6,643 bases of DNA. Source: Thermoplasmata archaeon (GTDB lineage: Archaea; Thermoplasmatota; Thermoplasmata; GCA-020350865). The position numbers were made by a program, and so were the translations under genes. The stretch lies in the NCBI GenBank assembly GCA_020351895.1, contig CP070672.1:293485-300127 (forward strand), written 5' to 3'. Under the pieces are notes generated by a model, which worked only from the letters and a program-made list of their open reading frames with translations, did not search any database and was not told the origin of the DNA. Shown here piece after piece: positions 1-5,370 of this stretch. Positions within the stretch are counted from its first letter, which is position 1. Each line of letters opens with the position of its first letter.

Positions 1-77
1 AGCTCGGCAAGGTCCATTTTTTCCATTTCCACGAACTTATCGTGTTTTGTATCTTCCATGGATTTTTTTTCTTCCAT
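1..77 (-). CDS. Partial N-terminus of an unrecognised charged protein
   Basis: This is the first 25 codons of a minus-strand gene that runs off the left edge. It begins MEEKKSMEDTKHDKF and continues with a Met/Glu/Lys/Asp-rich, hydrophilic stretch without any membrane segment or signal peptide. The start is supported by a GGAGGT Shine-Dalgarno sequence at 85-90, eight bases upstream of the ATG when counted from GGAGG, and by a TATA-like box at 131-138 that would give a leader of roughly 30 bases. The reading frame stays open to the edge. I do not recognise the family from so short a piece. It is divergently arranged with the channel-trkA-trkH operon, so the two may share regulatory DNA, but no functional link can be inferred. 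That it is a real start is fairly well supported; its product is unknown. Confidence 0.65.
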   Translation of the reverse strand, partial: MEEKKSMEDTKHDKFVEMEKMDLAE

Positions 78-84
78 TTCAACA

Positions 85-90
85 ACCTCC
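85..90 (-). promoter_or_regulatory. Shine-Dalgarno site of the left-edge gene
   Basis: Read on the minus strand this is GGAGGT, eight bases (counted from GGAGG) before the ATG at 77-75. It is a near-perfect anti-16S match and is the main evidence that the truncated reading frame at the left edge is a true gene. Confidence 0.65.
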
Positions 91-130
91 CTAATCAAAA
101 ATACTGGGAACGTGTTAAACCATCTAGAGA

Positions 131-138
131 TTTATATA
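131..138 (-). promoter_or_regulatory. TATA-like box for the left-edge gene, possibly bidirectional
   Basis: The plus strand reads TTTATATA and the minus strand TATATAAA. On the minus strand it is preceded by the purine-rich AAAAGG, in the position of a BRE element. Transcription starting about 25 bases downstream, near 108, would give a leader that includes the Shine-Dalgarno at 85-90 and the ATG at 77, which fits well. The sequence could also be read as a plus-strand box with a start near 160, giving a long leader for the channel gene. This is assigned by pattern and spacing only. Confidence 0.45.
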
Positions 139-205
139 CCTTTTGGGGAATCACGAATTCATTTTAAAAATCGAGTCTTAAAAAGGAGATTACACATCAA
201 ACATC

Positions 206-239
206 ATATGGGGAAAATTGATATATAACCTCCCCATAT
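206..239. repeat. Perfect 9-base inverted repeat bracketing the channel-gene TATA box
   Basis: The left arm ATATGGGGA (206-214) and right arm TCCCCATAT (231-239) are exact reverse complements separated by 16 bases. The spacer contains the TATATAA at 222-228. The arm centres are 25 bases apart, compatible with two faces of a dimeric DNA-binding protein. A further copy of the core TGGGGAA lies at 144-150, next to the other TATA-like box. The arrangement resembles an operator controlling access of TBP/TFB to the promoter of the channel-trkA-trkH operon. An RNA stem-loop in a longer transcript is the alternative. The repeat itself is directly visible; its role is inferred. Confidence 0.6.
222..228 (+). 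promoter_or_regulatory. TATA-like box for the channel-trkA-trkH operon
   Basis: TATATAA lies 26 bases (centre to start codon) before the ATG at 251 and is preceded by the A-rich GGAAAATTG, a plausible BRE. Archaeal transcription usually starts about 25 bases from the TATA centre, which would place the first base of the transcript on or next to the ATG, giving a leaderless mRNA. No Shine-Dalgarno precedes that ATG, which agrees with this reading. Confidence 0.45.
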
Positions 240-250
240 TACCCTCTCTA

Positions 251-1207
251 ATGGAAGAGAGCTCTAATCGTTTGGTCAAACTCATACTTGGTGAGATAGC
301 ACTACTTTTCATACTGGTTGTAATCGCAGCCTACCTTGGGAGATTCTTGGGGGCTGAATCATTTAAGGATGTTCTGCTGGAGCTTTTACCTCCGGCTGTG
401 ACCGTAATATTTGTTCTGATTGCCACCCTGCTATTCATCTCGATTCTCCAGCCGTTTTTCTTAAGGGCCCTCTCCAGGTTCCTTTCTTCGCAGGAAGCAA
501 ATTACACTTGGCAGTTCATAAAGTATGCCATATGGATCGCCTCCCTTCTCATTCTAGCTTTTGTTCTGGTAGGCGACATAACAAGTATAGGCATACTCTT
601 AGGAATTTTATTCCTGATAATCATAATCATGTTCTACAAGGCCTTCATCAACTTCGCAGGCTGGCTGCATATCATATTCCAACATCGACTGAGGATAGGC
701 GACCTGGTTGAGGTAGAGGGGATAAAAGGCAAAATAGTTGGGATAACGATCATGAACACGAAGTTGATAGAGACAGCACAATTTATGGGTGAGGACCATT
801 ACACGAACAGGGAGGTGCTGATACCGAACTCCTTTGTTTTTACGAGCCCGATCTTTACGATATCCCCTAAAAGGTCACTGGTTTGGGATGAGATCAAGGT
901 TCTTTTGCCTGCCAAGACAGATCATCTAATGGCCAAGGACCTAATAACCCAGGTGGGAAACAGCATTGCAGGCCCAATCATGAGGAAATACAGACAGGAG
1001 ATGATAAAAAACTCGTCTTCCTCTGACAATATTCCTTCCATGCCTTCATTGATGCTGTCATTTGAACCCGAGGGGCTCATGATAATATTAACGTACTTCT
1101 GCCCGATCTCAGAGCGCAATGAGGTGCGCACCGCAATATCAGAAAATATAATAAAGGAGTTTAAGAAAGAGGGGATAGATATTGCTTTCAGGGATTCTCA
1201 TACTTAG
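251..1207 (+). CDS. MscS-family small-conductance mechanosensitive channel
   Basis: This is probably a membrane channel of the MscS family, whose members open under membrane tension to release ions and osmolytes. From the ATG at 251 the protein has 318 residues. Four hydrophobic segments lie near 11-31, 41-66, 92-110 and 112-137. A cytoplasmic beta domain follows, with the hallmark IGDLVEVEGIKGKIVGI at about 149-165, then T170, and VLIPNSFVF around 189-197 with the conserved Pro-Asn. A C-terminal alpha/beta region ends in IIKEFKKEGIDIAF. The pore-lining segment is unusually rich in Ile and poor in Gly/Ala for MscS. A TTG at 218 would add 11 residues, but it has no proper SD and lies inside the inverted repeat; ATG 251 is preferred because of the TATA spacing. 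It is 14 bases from trkA and surely co-transcribed. Family is confident; gating behaviour and selectivity are not known. Confidence 0.85.
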   Translation: MEESSNRLVKLILGEIALLFILVVIAAYLGRFLGAESFKDVLLELLPPAVTVIFVLIATLLFISILQPFFLRALSRFLSSQEANYTWQFIKYAIWIASLLILAFVLVGDITSIGILLGILFLIIIIMFYKAFINFAGWLHIIFQHRLRIGDLVEVEGIKGKIVGITIMNTKLIETAQFMGEDHYTNREVLIPNSFVFTSPIFTISPKRSLVWDEIKVLLPAKTDHLMAKDLITQVGNSIAGPIMRKYRQEMIKNSSSSDNIPSMPSLMLSFEPEGLMIILTYFCPISERNEVRTAISENIIKEFKKEGIDIAFRDSHT

Positions 1208-1221
1208 GAGCCGGATTCTGT

Positions 1222-2562
1222 ATGTATGTGGTTATTGGAGGTGCTGGAGACGCTGGCCAACACCTTGGCATGCTTCTTAGGGCCGAGGGCCATGAGGTGG
1301 CATTTGTCGAGAGCAATGAATCAGCGGCGGCAATGGCAAGTGATATTGATGCCCTTGTAATTAAAGGAGATGTTTGCGATCCAAAGGCACTCAAGGAGGC
1401 CGAAATCGAAAAAAGCGATTACTATCTGGGAGTGACCAAGGATGACAGTGCAAACCTTACGAGCTGCTCCCTTGCCAATTATCACGGATGCGGAACCATT
1501 GCCCGTATCAACGATCCCTTCCTTGCTAATGAAGCAGTGTCCCGAAAATATGCTCACATAGGTGTAGACATTATCCTATGCCCCCCTTTGATTACAGCCT
1601 CTCAGATATCCCGGGTCTTCTCTTTTCCTGCTTCACTTAGGGAATTGAGGAGGCGGAATATGCGGACTTATCACCTCGTTGTGGAGTACCGATCTTCATG
1701 CTGCCGCAAACAGATATCACGATTAGATTTACCAAAGGGATCTCGAGTAATATCCATTTTCAGGGGTGTGGAGCAGATCATTCCCTTGGACCCCATAGTC
1801 CTTCAGGAAGAGGACGAGTTGTGCATATTATTGGACAGTAGAGCAAAGGTTGAGGATGTGGAAGATGCACTTGGCACGGGTATAAATCCATATAAAGAGG
1901 TCAAGGATGTTTTCATAGCAGGCGCAACCAATATGGGATTGACCCTGGCACAGAAACTTTTGGATTCCGATATATCTGTGGTCATAATGGAGATATCCAA
2001 AAAGAAGACAGAAGATGTGGCAAGGACTCTCCCCAGGGCTTCTGTGATTCAATCCGATCCCCTAGGACACGGTGTTCTTAAAAAGGAGGAGATAAGACGA
2101 TTCGATGTCATGCTGGCAACTGGGTTCGGAATGGAACGAAACATACTGATTTCGGTTTTAGCCAAGCAGTTTGGAGTCCCCACAGCATTAGCCTTAGTGG
2201 ACCGCATTGATTTAAAAGCCTCTGTGGAAAAAACCCTGGTTGATGATGTCGTGGTACCAAACCTACTTTTAGTGAAAACAATATTGAACCTTCTTAGAGG
2301 GGGTGGTCCTCTTCGGAGAAAGATACTGCGAAGAGAGGATATTTTTGTTAGAGATAAAAAGGTGACTCGTAAAATGAGAAGCGTGGGGAGGACCGTAGGC
2401 GAGTTCTCCTCAGCCATTGGTGCTGTTTTACTGGCTGGTGTTGTTAAAGAAGGTGATGCCTTTATTCCTGATGAGGATCATGTGATCTCCGAGGGCGAGA
2501 AGTTATTTCTCCTTTACTATCCCTCAGATCGCATGGCAGTGGATAGATGGTTTTCGGGGTGA
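1222..2562 (+). CDS. trkA: Trk potassium uptake regulatory protein TrkA (two RCK domains)
   Basis: TrkA is the cytoplasmic peripheral subunit that binds nucleotides (NAD(H), ATP/ADP in characterised homologues) and gates the TrkH K+ pore. The 446 residues form the classic duplicated RCK layout. The first Rossmann domain has GGAGDAG at 6-12, the acidic E30 ending strand 2, and GDVCDPKALKEA at 49-60. A TrkA_C domain follows at about 150-215. The second Rossmann domain starts at 229, with GATNMG at 234-239 and E257, and a second TrkA_C domain lies at about 368-445. The length fits the two-RCK bacterial/archaeal TrkA. The ATG at 1222 puts the nucleotide-binding strand right at the N-terminus, as is usual, and a GGAG overlapping the upstream stop (1207-1210) is an acceptable SD. 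The second loop departs from GxGxxG at its third position. Directly followed by trkH, its partner. Confidence 0.95.
   Translation: MYVVIGGAGDAGQHLGMLLRAEGHEVAFVESNESAAAMASDIDALVIKGDVCDPKALKEAEIEKSDYYLGVTKDDSANLTSCSLANYHGCGTIARINDPFLANEAVSRKYAHIGVDIILCPPLITASQISRVFSFPASLRELRRRNMRTYHLVVEYRSSCCRKQISRLDLPKGSRVISIFRGVEQIIPLDPIVLQEEDELCILLDSRAKVEDVEDALGTGINPYKEVKDVFIAGATNMGLTLAQKLLDSDISVVIMEISKKKTEDVARTLPRASVIQSDPLGHGVLKKEEIRRFDVMLATGFGMERNILISVLAKQFGVPTALALVDRIDLKASVEKTLVDDVVVPNLLLVKTILNLLRGGGPLRRKILRREDIFVRDKKVTRKMRSVGRTVGEFSSAIGAVLLAGVVKEGDAFIPDEDHVISEGEKLFLLYYPSDRMAVDRWFSG
2556..2562 (+). promoter_or_regulatory. Shine-Dalgarno for trkH overlapping the trkA stop
   Basis: The GGGGTGA here contains both the TGA stop of trkA and a GGTGA Shine-Dalgarno core that sits six bases before the TTG at 2569. 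It decides the non-ATG start of trkH and suggests translational coupling, which would balance the two Trk subunits. Confidence 0.6.
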
Positions 2563-2568
2563 GCTCGT

Positions 2569-4053
2569 TTGAGGATAAGTGTCGTCATCGGTACGATTGG
2601 GACCATCCTCAAGCTGTTCTCCTTTGCTTTTTTACTTCCCGTGATTCCTGCCCTTTACTTCTGGGAATCTGGCTCTGAATTCATTTTCACACAGATACCA
2701 GGTACAATTATCATATTTATTCTGTGTTTCATTATCACCCTTATTTGCGGTATCGTCATGGAGATTATAGGAAAAAAGGAGGATTTTACAGATAAAGAGG
2801 GATTTGCTATTGTATCAGCAGGATGGTTGGTTGTGGCTTTCTTTGCATCACTTCCATTTCTTTTTGCAGGTTCAGTTTCTTCATTCACGGACGGCTATTT
2901 TGAGGCCATGTCGGGTATTACAACAACTGGGGCCACTATTTTGTCATATCCACTTGAGGATCATTATCAGAGTGTATTATTCTGGAGAGCGCTCCTTCAG
3001 TGGCTCGGAGGAATGGGAATAATAGTGTTGAGCGTGGCCCTGTTGACACGTTTGACCCGGGGAGGAAGAAGGCTCATCGATGCCGAGGCTCCCGGGCCTT
3101 CTTTGCACAAATTAAAACCGACAATAATGCAAACTGCCAAACTTCTTTGGCTCGTTTACGTTTTCTTTACCATGGCTGAGGTCATAGCCTTAGTTGTTGT
3201 TGGAGTGCCATTCTACGAATCCGTCTATCATGCCTTTACCACCATGTCAACTGGGGGATTCTCCCCACACACAGCAAGTGTGGGGCATTACTCTGTTCTC
3301 GTACATTGGATCATCATTGTGTTCATGATAATAGCAGGTACAAACTTCACGCTCCATTACCATGCAATACACGGTAAAGGTCGTGAGTACTTGAAAGATC
3401 CCGAGTTCAAGTTTTATATGGTCATGATATTTTTCGCAGGCCTTTTTATATTTCTCAGCCAGGTTGCAAGTGGATATGAATCAGGGAATTCCGTTCACAC
3501 TTCGGCGTTTCAAACGGTATCGATTATGACATCAACAGGCTTCACAACCGCCAACTATGATGCCTGGCCTGAATTCGCAAGATTTGTACTTCTACTTGTC
3601 ATGTTCGTTGGAGGCTGTGCCGCATCCACAGGAGGAGGTATGAAACAGGTCCGCATCCTGCTAATGCTGAAGATGTTGAAGAAGAAACTCAGGCTGCTTC
3701 TTAACCCCCATGAAGTGGTGCATGTCCGTCTTGGCAACACAGTTATATCGGACCAGGATCTTCATACCATAACAATGTTCTTCTTTTCCTATATTCTAAT
3801 ATTCATTCTTTCCACTGGTGCCATGCTCGCCCTAGGATTGGATATGGTATCAGGAGCCTCAGCATCGGCCTCGTGCTTGGGTAATGTGGGTCCTGCATTA
3901 GGGACCGTGGGACCTGAATTCAGTTATGCTGCCCTTCCTAAACTTGCCAAGATATGGCTTATTGCTTGTATGTGGCTCGGAAGGCTTGAAATCTTTGCCG
4001 CCATCATACTTTTTATCCCCACGGCTTATAAGAGGGAAGCTTTCCTCAGATAA
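2569..4053 (+). CDS. trkH: Trk-type potassium transporter, membrane subunit TrkH
   Basis: This is the integral-membrane K+ translocating subunit of the Trk/Ktr/HKT superfamily, built from four pseudo-repeats of membrane helix, pore loop, membrane helix. All four filter loops can be seen in the 494 residues: SGITTTG (115-121), TMSTGGFS (225-232), TSTGFTT (321-327) and LGNVGP (437-442), each with its filter glycine. WLGGMGI (145-151), the intramembrane gating-loop region GGCAASTGGGMKQVR (348-362) and WLGRLEIFA in the last helix (469-477) are family signatures. An extra pair of N-terminal helices near residues 10-30 and 44-66 and the length match TrkH rather than the shorter KtrB. The start is a TTG with a well-spaced GGTGA SD six bases upstream; it lies six bases after trkA, so the two are co-expressed and should form one complex. 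The gene looks intact. Confidence 0.95.
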   Translation: MRISVVIGTIGTILKLFSFAFLLPVIPALYFWESGSEFIFTQIPGTIIIFILCFIITLICGIVMEIIGKKEDFTDKEGFAIVSAGWLVVAFFASLPFLFAGSVSSFTDGYFEAMSGITTTGATILSYPLEDHYQSVLFWRALLQWLGGMGIIVLSVALLTRLTRGGRRLIDAEAPGPSLHKLKPTIMQTAKLLWLVYVFFTMAEVIALVVVGVPFYESVYHAFTTMSTGGFSPHTASVGHYSVLVHWIIIVFMIIAGTNFTLHYHAIHGKGREYLKDPEFKFYMVMIFFAGLFIFLSQVASGYESGNSVHTSAFQTVSIMTSTGFTTANYDAWPEFARFVLLLVMFVGGCAASTGGGMKQVRILLMLKMLKKKLRLLLNPHEVVHVRLGNTVISDQDLHTITMFFFSYILIFILSTGAMLALGLDMVSGASASASCLGNVGPALGTVGPEFSYAALPKLAKIWLIACMWLGRLEIFAAIILFIPTAYKREAFLR

Positions 4054-4154
4054 AATGAATTTATTCTCATTAAGGTTAATACTCCCAATACAACAATTAA
4101 ATCCCTTCACCCAATCGGATTGCTTTCAGTTTATCGATTTCTCTTTCCTGAGAA
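4054..4154. other. Convergent intergenic region with a pyrimidine-rich tract
   Basis: These 101 bases separate the stops of trkH (plus) and the cupin gene (minus). I see no gene or strong hairpin. The plus strand carries a T-rich, pyrimidine-rich stretch at about 4124-4147, of the sort that can end archaeal transcription without a hairpin; it may terminate the trk operon. CAATC and GATTG at 4112-4122 are complementary but leave only a one-base loop, so they do not form a useful terminator stem. Confidence 0.3.
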
Positions 4155-4499
4155 TCATTCTTTAGCTTTATACCTATCTTTATCTGCAAAAAAATCCAAA
4201 ACCCATGTCCTTCTTTTAAACACAGCAGAATGTTTAGCACCATCCGGGATAAAATAATGATCTCCTTTTTTACAGGTCTTTGTAATTCCACTAATTGTGA
4301 GGTCCATCTCCCCATCTATCACTATCCCCCATTGGGCCCCATGTGAGTGCTCTTTAACCTCACCGATTGGTTCGATTTCGAAAAACACTAACTGGTGATT
4401 TTTACCCTGCAAAAGCCAGCCTCTTACTCCTTTGAATGCGATGTCTGCTTCGGGTAGATTTCTTATTATCTCGGGATAGGGATTCTCCATGTTGCTCAT
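4155..4499 (-). CDS. Small single-domain cupin protein
   Basis: This 114-residue protein is a single cupin_2-type beta barrel, probably cytoplasmic (no signal or membrane segment). Cupin motif 1 is seen as HSHGAQWGIVIDGE (51-64), giving metal ligands H51 and H53, with Q56 where most cupins have Glu. Motif 2 is GDHYFIPDGAKH (79-90), with the conserved Pro85, Gly87 and ligand H90. The family covers enzymes, sugar or small-molecule binding proteins and sensor domains, so no reaction can be assigned; the Glu-to-Gln change is common in non-enzymatic binders but does not prove it. The start ATG at 4499 has an extended SD (AGGAGAGGAGG) nine bases away; the next Met, three codons on, is the alternative. 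It follows the GNAT-YoaP gene by 67 bases and converges with trkH. Confidence 0.8.
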   Translation of the reverse strand: MSNMENPYPEIIRNLPEADIAFKGVRGWLLQGKNHQLVFFEIEPIGEVKEHSHGAQWGIVIDGEMDLTISGITKTCKKGDHYFIPDGAKHSAVFKRRTWVLDFFADKDRYKAKE

Positions 4500-4508
4500 C
4501 TTTGTAAG

Positions 4509-4519
4509 CCTCCTCTCCT
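4509..4519 (-). promoter_or_regulatory. Extended Shine-Dalgarno of the cupin gene
   Basis: On the minus strand this reads AGGAGAGGAGG, two overlapping anti-16S matches, with the nearer GGAGG nine bases from the ATG at 4499. It supports that start over the in-frame Met three codons later and suggests efficient translation. Confidence 0.6.
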
Positions 4520-4527
4520 TTCAAACG

Positions 4528-4536
4528 ATTATATAT
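4528..4536 (-). promoter_or_regulatory. Possible TATA box of the cupin gene
   Basis: The minus strand reads ATATATAAT, preceded by GGAGG. The normal 25-base spacing would start the transcript near 4505, which would cut off the SD at 4509-4519. So either initiation lies a little upstream of that or the gene is mainly read from the upstream operon. The call rests on pattern alone. Confidence 0.3.
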
Positions 4537-4538
4537 CC

Positions 4539-4564
4539 TCCTATTTTCATATCGGTAAATAGGA
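4539..4564. repeat. 8-base inverted repeat between the acetyltransferase and cupin genes
   Basis: TCCTATTT (4539-4546) and AAATAGGA (4557-4564) are exact reverse complements around a 10-base spacer. The repeat begins two bases after the stop codon of the acetyltransferase gene and ends beside the TATA-like box of the cupin gene. As RNA it forms an AT-rich eight-pair hairpin, but no U-tract follows, so a bacterial-type terminator is unlikely. An operator for a dimeric regulator next to the BRE position, or an mRNA processing or stability element, are the alternatives. Confidence 0.45.
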
Positions 4565-4566
4565 TT

Positions 4567-5343
4567 TCATTTCAATTCTTTGTTCATGATATTTTGAAAC
4601 CTTTTATTGCTTATAGGATGATGCGCCACGATTTTACCATTGTATATTATTCCACAGGTTCCAAATGCACAGGGACTTTCTTGAGCCTCCTTACAGCTTT
4701 TAAGCTCGATTATTCTCGGTTTTATACCGTACTCATTATTTGCAGTCTCACGTATCTCTTTCATTGATTTTACAAGTGGAGGACACTGGGCAGAATGAAT
4801 TATTGTCAAGCCTTTTCTATAACGATTCAACTTTTTTTCCCAATCTCCTTTGAATTTGGGACTTGGGGCGGATTTGTTGAACTTCTTAACGAGGAGTTCA
4901 AAATCCGGTGGAGCCGAATCAACCACCTCAAATCCGTTTTTTAAGAATAATTCCTTCCCCACCATAAATGAACCTTCTCGTGTAACAACAGCAACACCGA
5001 GCATATCTTCCTTTCTTGCATCTTTTATGCATTCCTTCACCATGAGCGTACCGTAACCTTTTCCCTTGTATGCGCTTTTAAAGCCAATAAAAATGCAGTG
5101 AATGAACATATATCCCTTTGCATCAACCGGTCTCCAGCAATATTCGCCTGGGATGTATTCAATCATACCCTGGTTTCCATCCAAATCAGAGTACAACGTT
5201 TTGATCTTCATGCCTTCCGAGAAGCGATCTTTCATCCACTCAATTTTTCGCCTTAAGCCCTCGTTCTTGATGCTCTTGTAGCTGCAGATTCTAAGGTCAC
5301 AAATATTATCTAAATTGGAATCGATAATCTCCACTTTTGCCAA
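4567..5343 (-). CDS. GNAT acetyltransferase fused to a YoaP-type thioredoxin-like domain
   Basis: The protein has 258 residues and two parts. The first 155 or so form a GNAT fold, with the acetyl-CoA loop in YKGKGYGTLMV (92-102, the usual Q/R-x-x-G-x-G/A site) and the late KNGFEVVD element (135-142); this part should transfer an acetyl group from acetyl-CoA to an unknown amine. The rest, about 165-258, resembles the C-terminal domain of Bacillus YoaP: LTIIHSAQCPP (179-189) looks like a thioredoxin strand and nucleophile-like Cys187, and GIIYNGKIVAHHPISNKRF (231-249) is the most recognisable stretch. Further cysteines are C217, C225 and C230. The start is TTG at 5343, chosen for an AAAGGAGGG SD seven bases upstream. 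It follows the methyltransferase gene by 27 bases and is probably in its operon. Domain assignment is from memory of the family; the substrate is unknown. Confidence 0.8.
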   Translation of the reverse strand: MAKVEIIDSNLDNICDLRICSYKSIKNEGLRRKIEWMKDRFSEGMKIKTLYSDLDGNQGMIEYIPGEYCWRPVDAKGYMFIHCIFIGFKSAYKGKGYGTLMVKECIKDARKEDMLGVAVVTREGSFMVGKELFLKNGFEVVDSAPPDFELLVKKFNKSAPSPKFKGDWEKKLNRYRKGLTIIHSAQCPPLVKSMKEIRETANNEYGIKPRIIELKSCKEAQESPCAFGTCGIIYNGKIVAHHPISNKRFQNIMNKELK

Positions 5344-5350
5344 TTGAATT

Positions 5351-5359
5351 CCCTCCTTT
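5351..5359 (-). promoter_or_regulatory. Shine-Dalgarno deciding the TTG start of the GNAT-YoaP gene
   Basis: On the minus strand this reads AAAGGAGGG and ends seven bases before the TTG at 5343-5341. The next in-frame candidate, a GTG three codons on, would be less well spaced, so TTG is preferred. The site lies within the 27-base gap after the methyltransferase stop. Confidence 0.65.
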
Positions 5360-5370
5360 ACGTTTTCATC

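Noticed and set aside
2049..2417. 122-codon minus-strand open frame inside trkA
   Set aside because: It lies wholly within a strongly conserved TrkA coding region and its Ser/Thr/Arg-rich translation looks like an antisense artefact of the real gene.
4063..4155. ATTCTCA (4063-4069) and TGAGAAT (4149-4155), complementary 7-mers near the two convergent stops
   Set aside because: The arms are 79 bases apart and short; matches of this length occur by chance in an AT-rich gap, and no T-tract or compact stem is formed.
4097..4315. Minus-strand frame overlapping the 3' end of the cupin gene
   Set aside because: It lies in a different frame over the clear cupin motifs, has no SD, and shows no recognisable domain.
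4489..4767. Plus-strand open frame rich in Phe, Ile and Tyr across the cupin start and the YoaP domain
   Set aside because: It is antisense to the recognisable YoaP domain and cupin SD, and the hydrophobic composition follows from the complement of Lys/Glu-rich codons.
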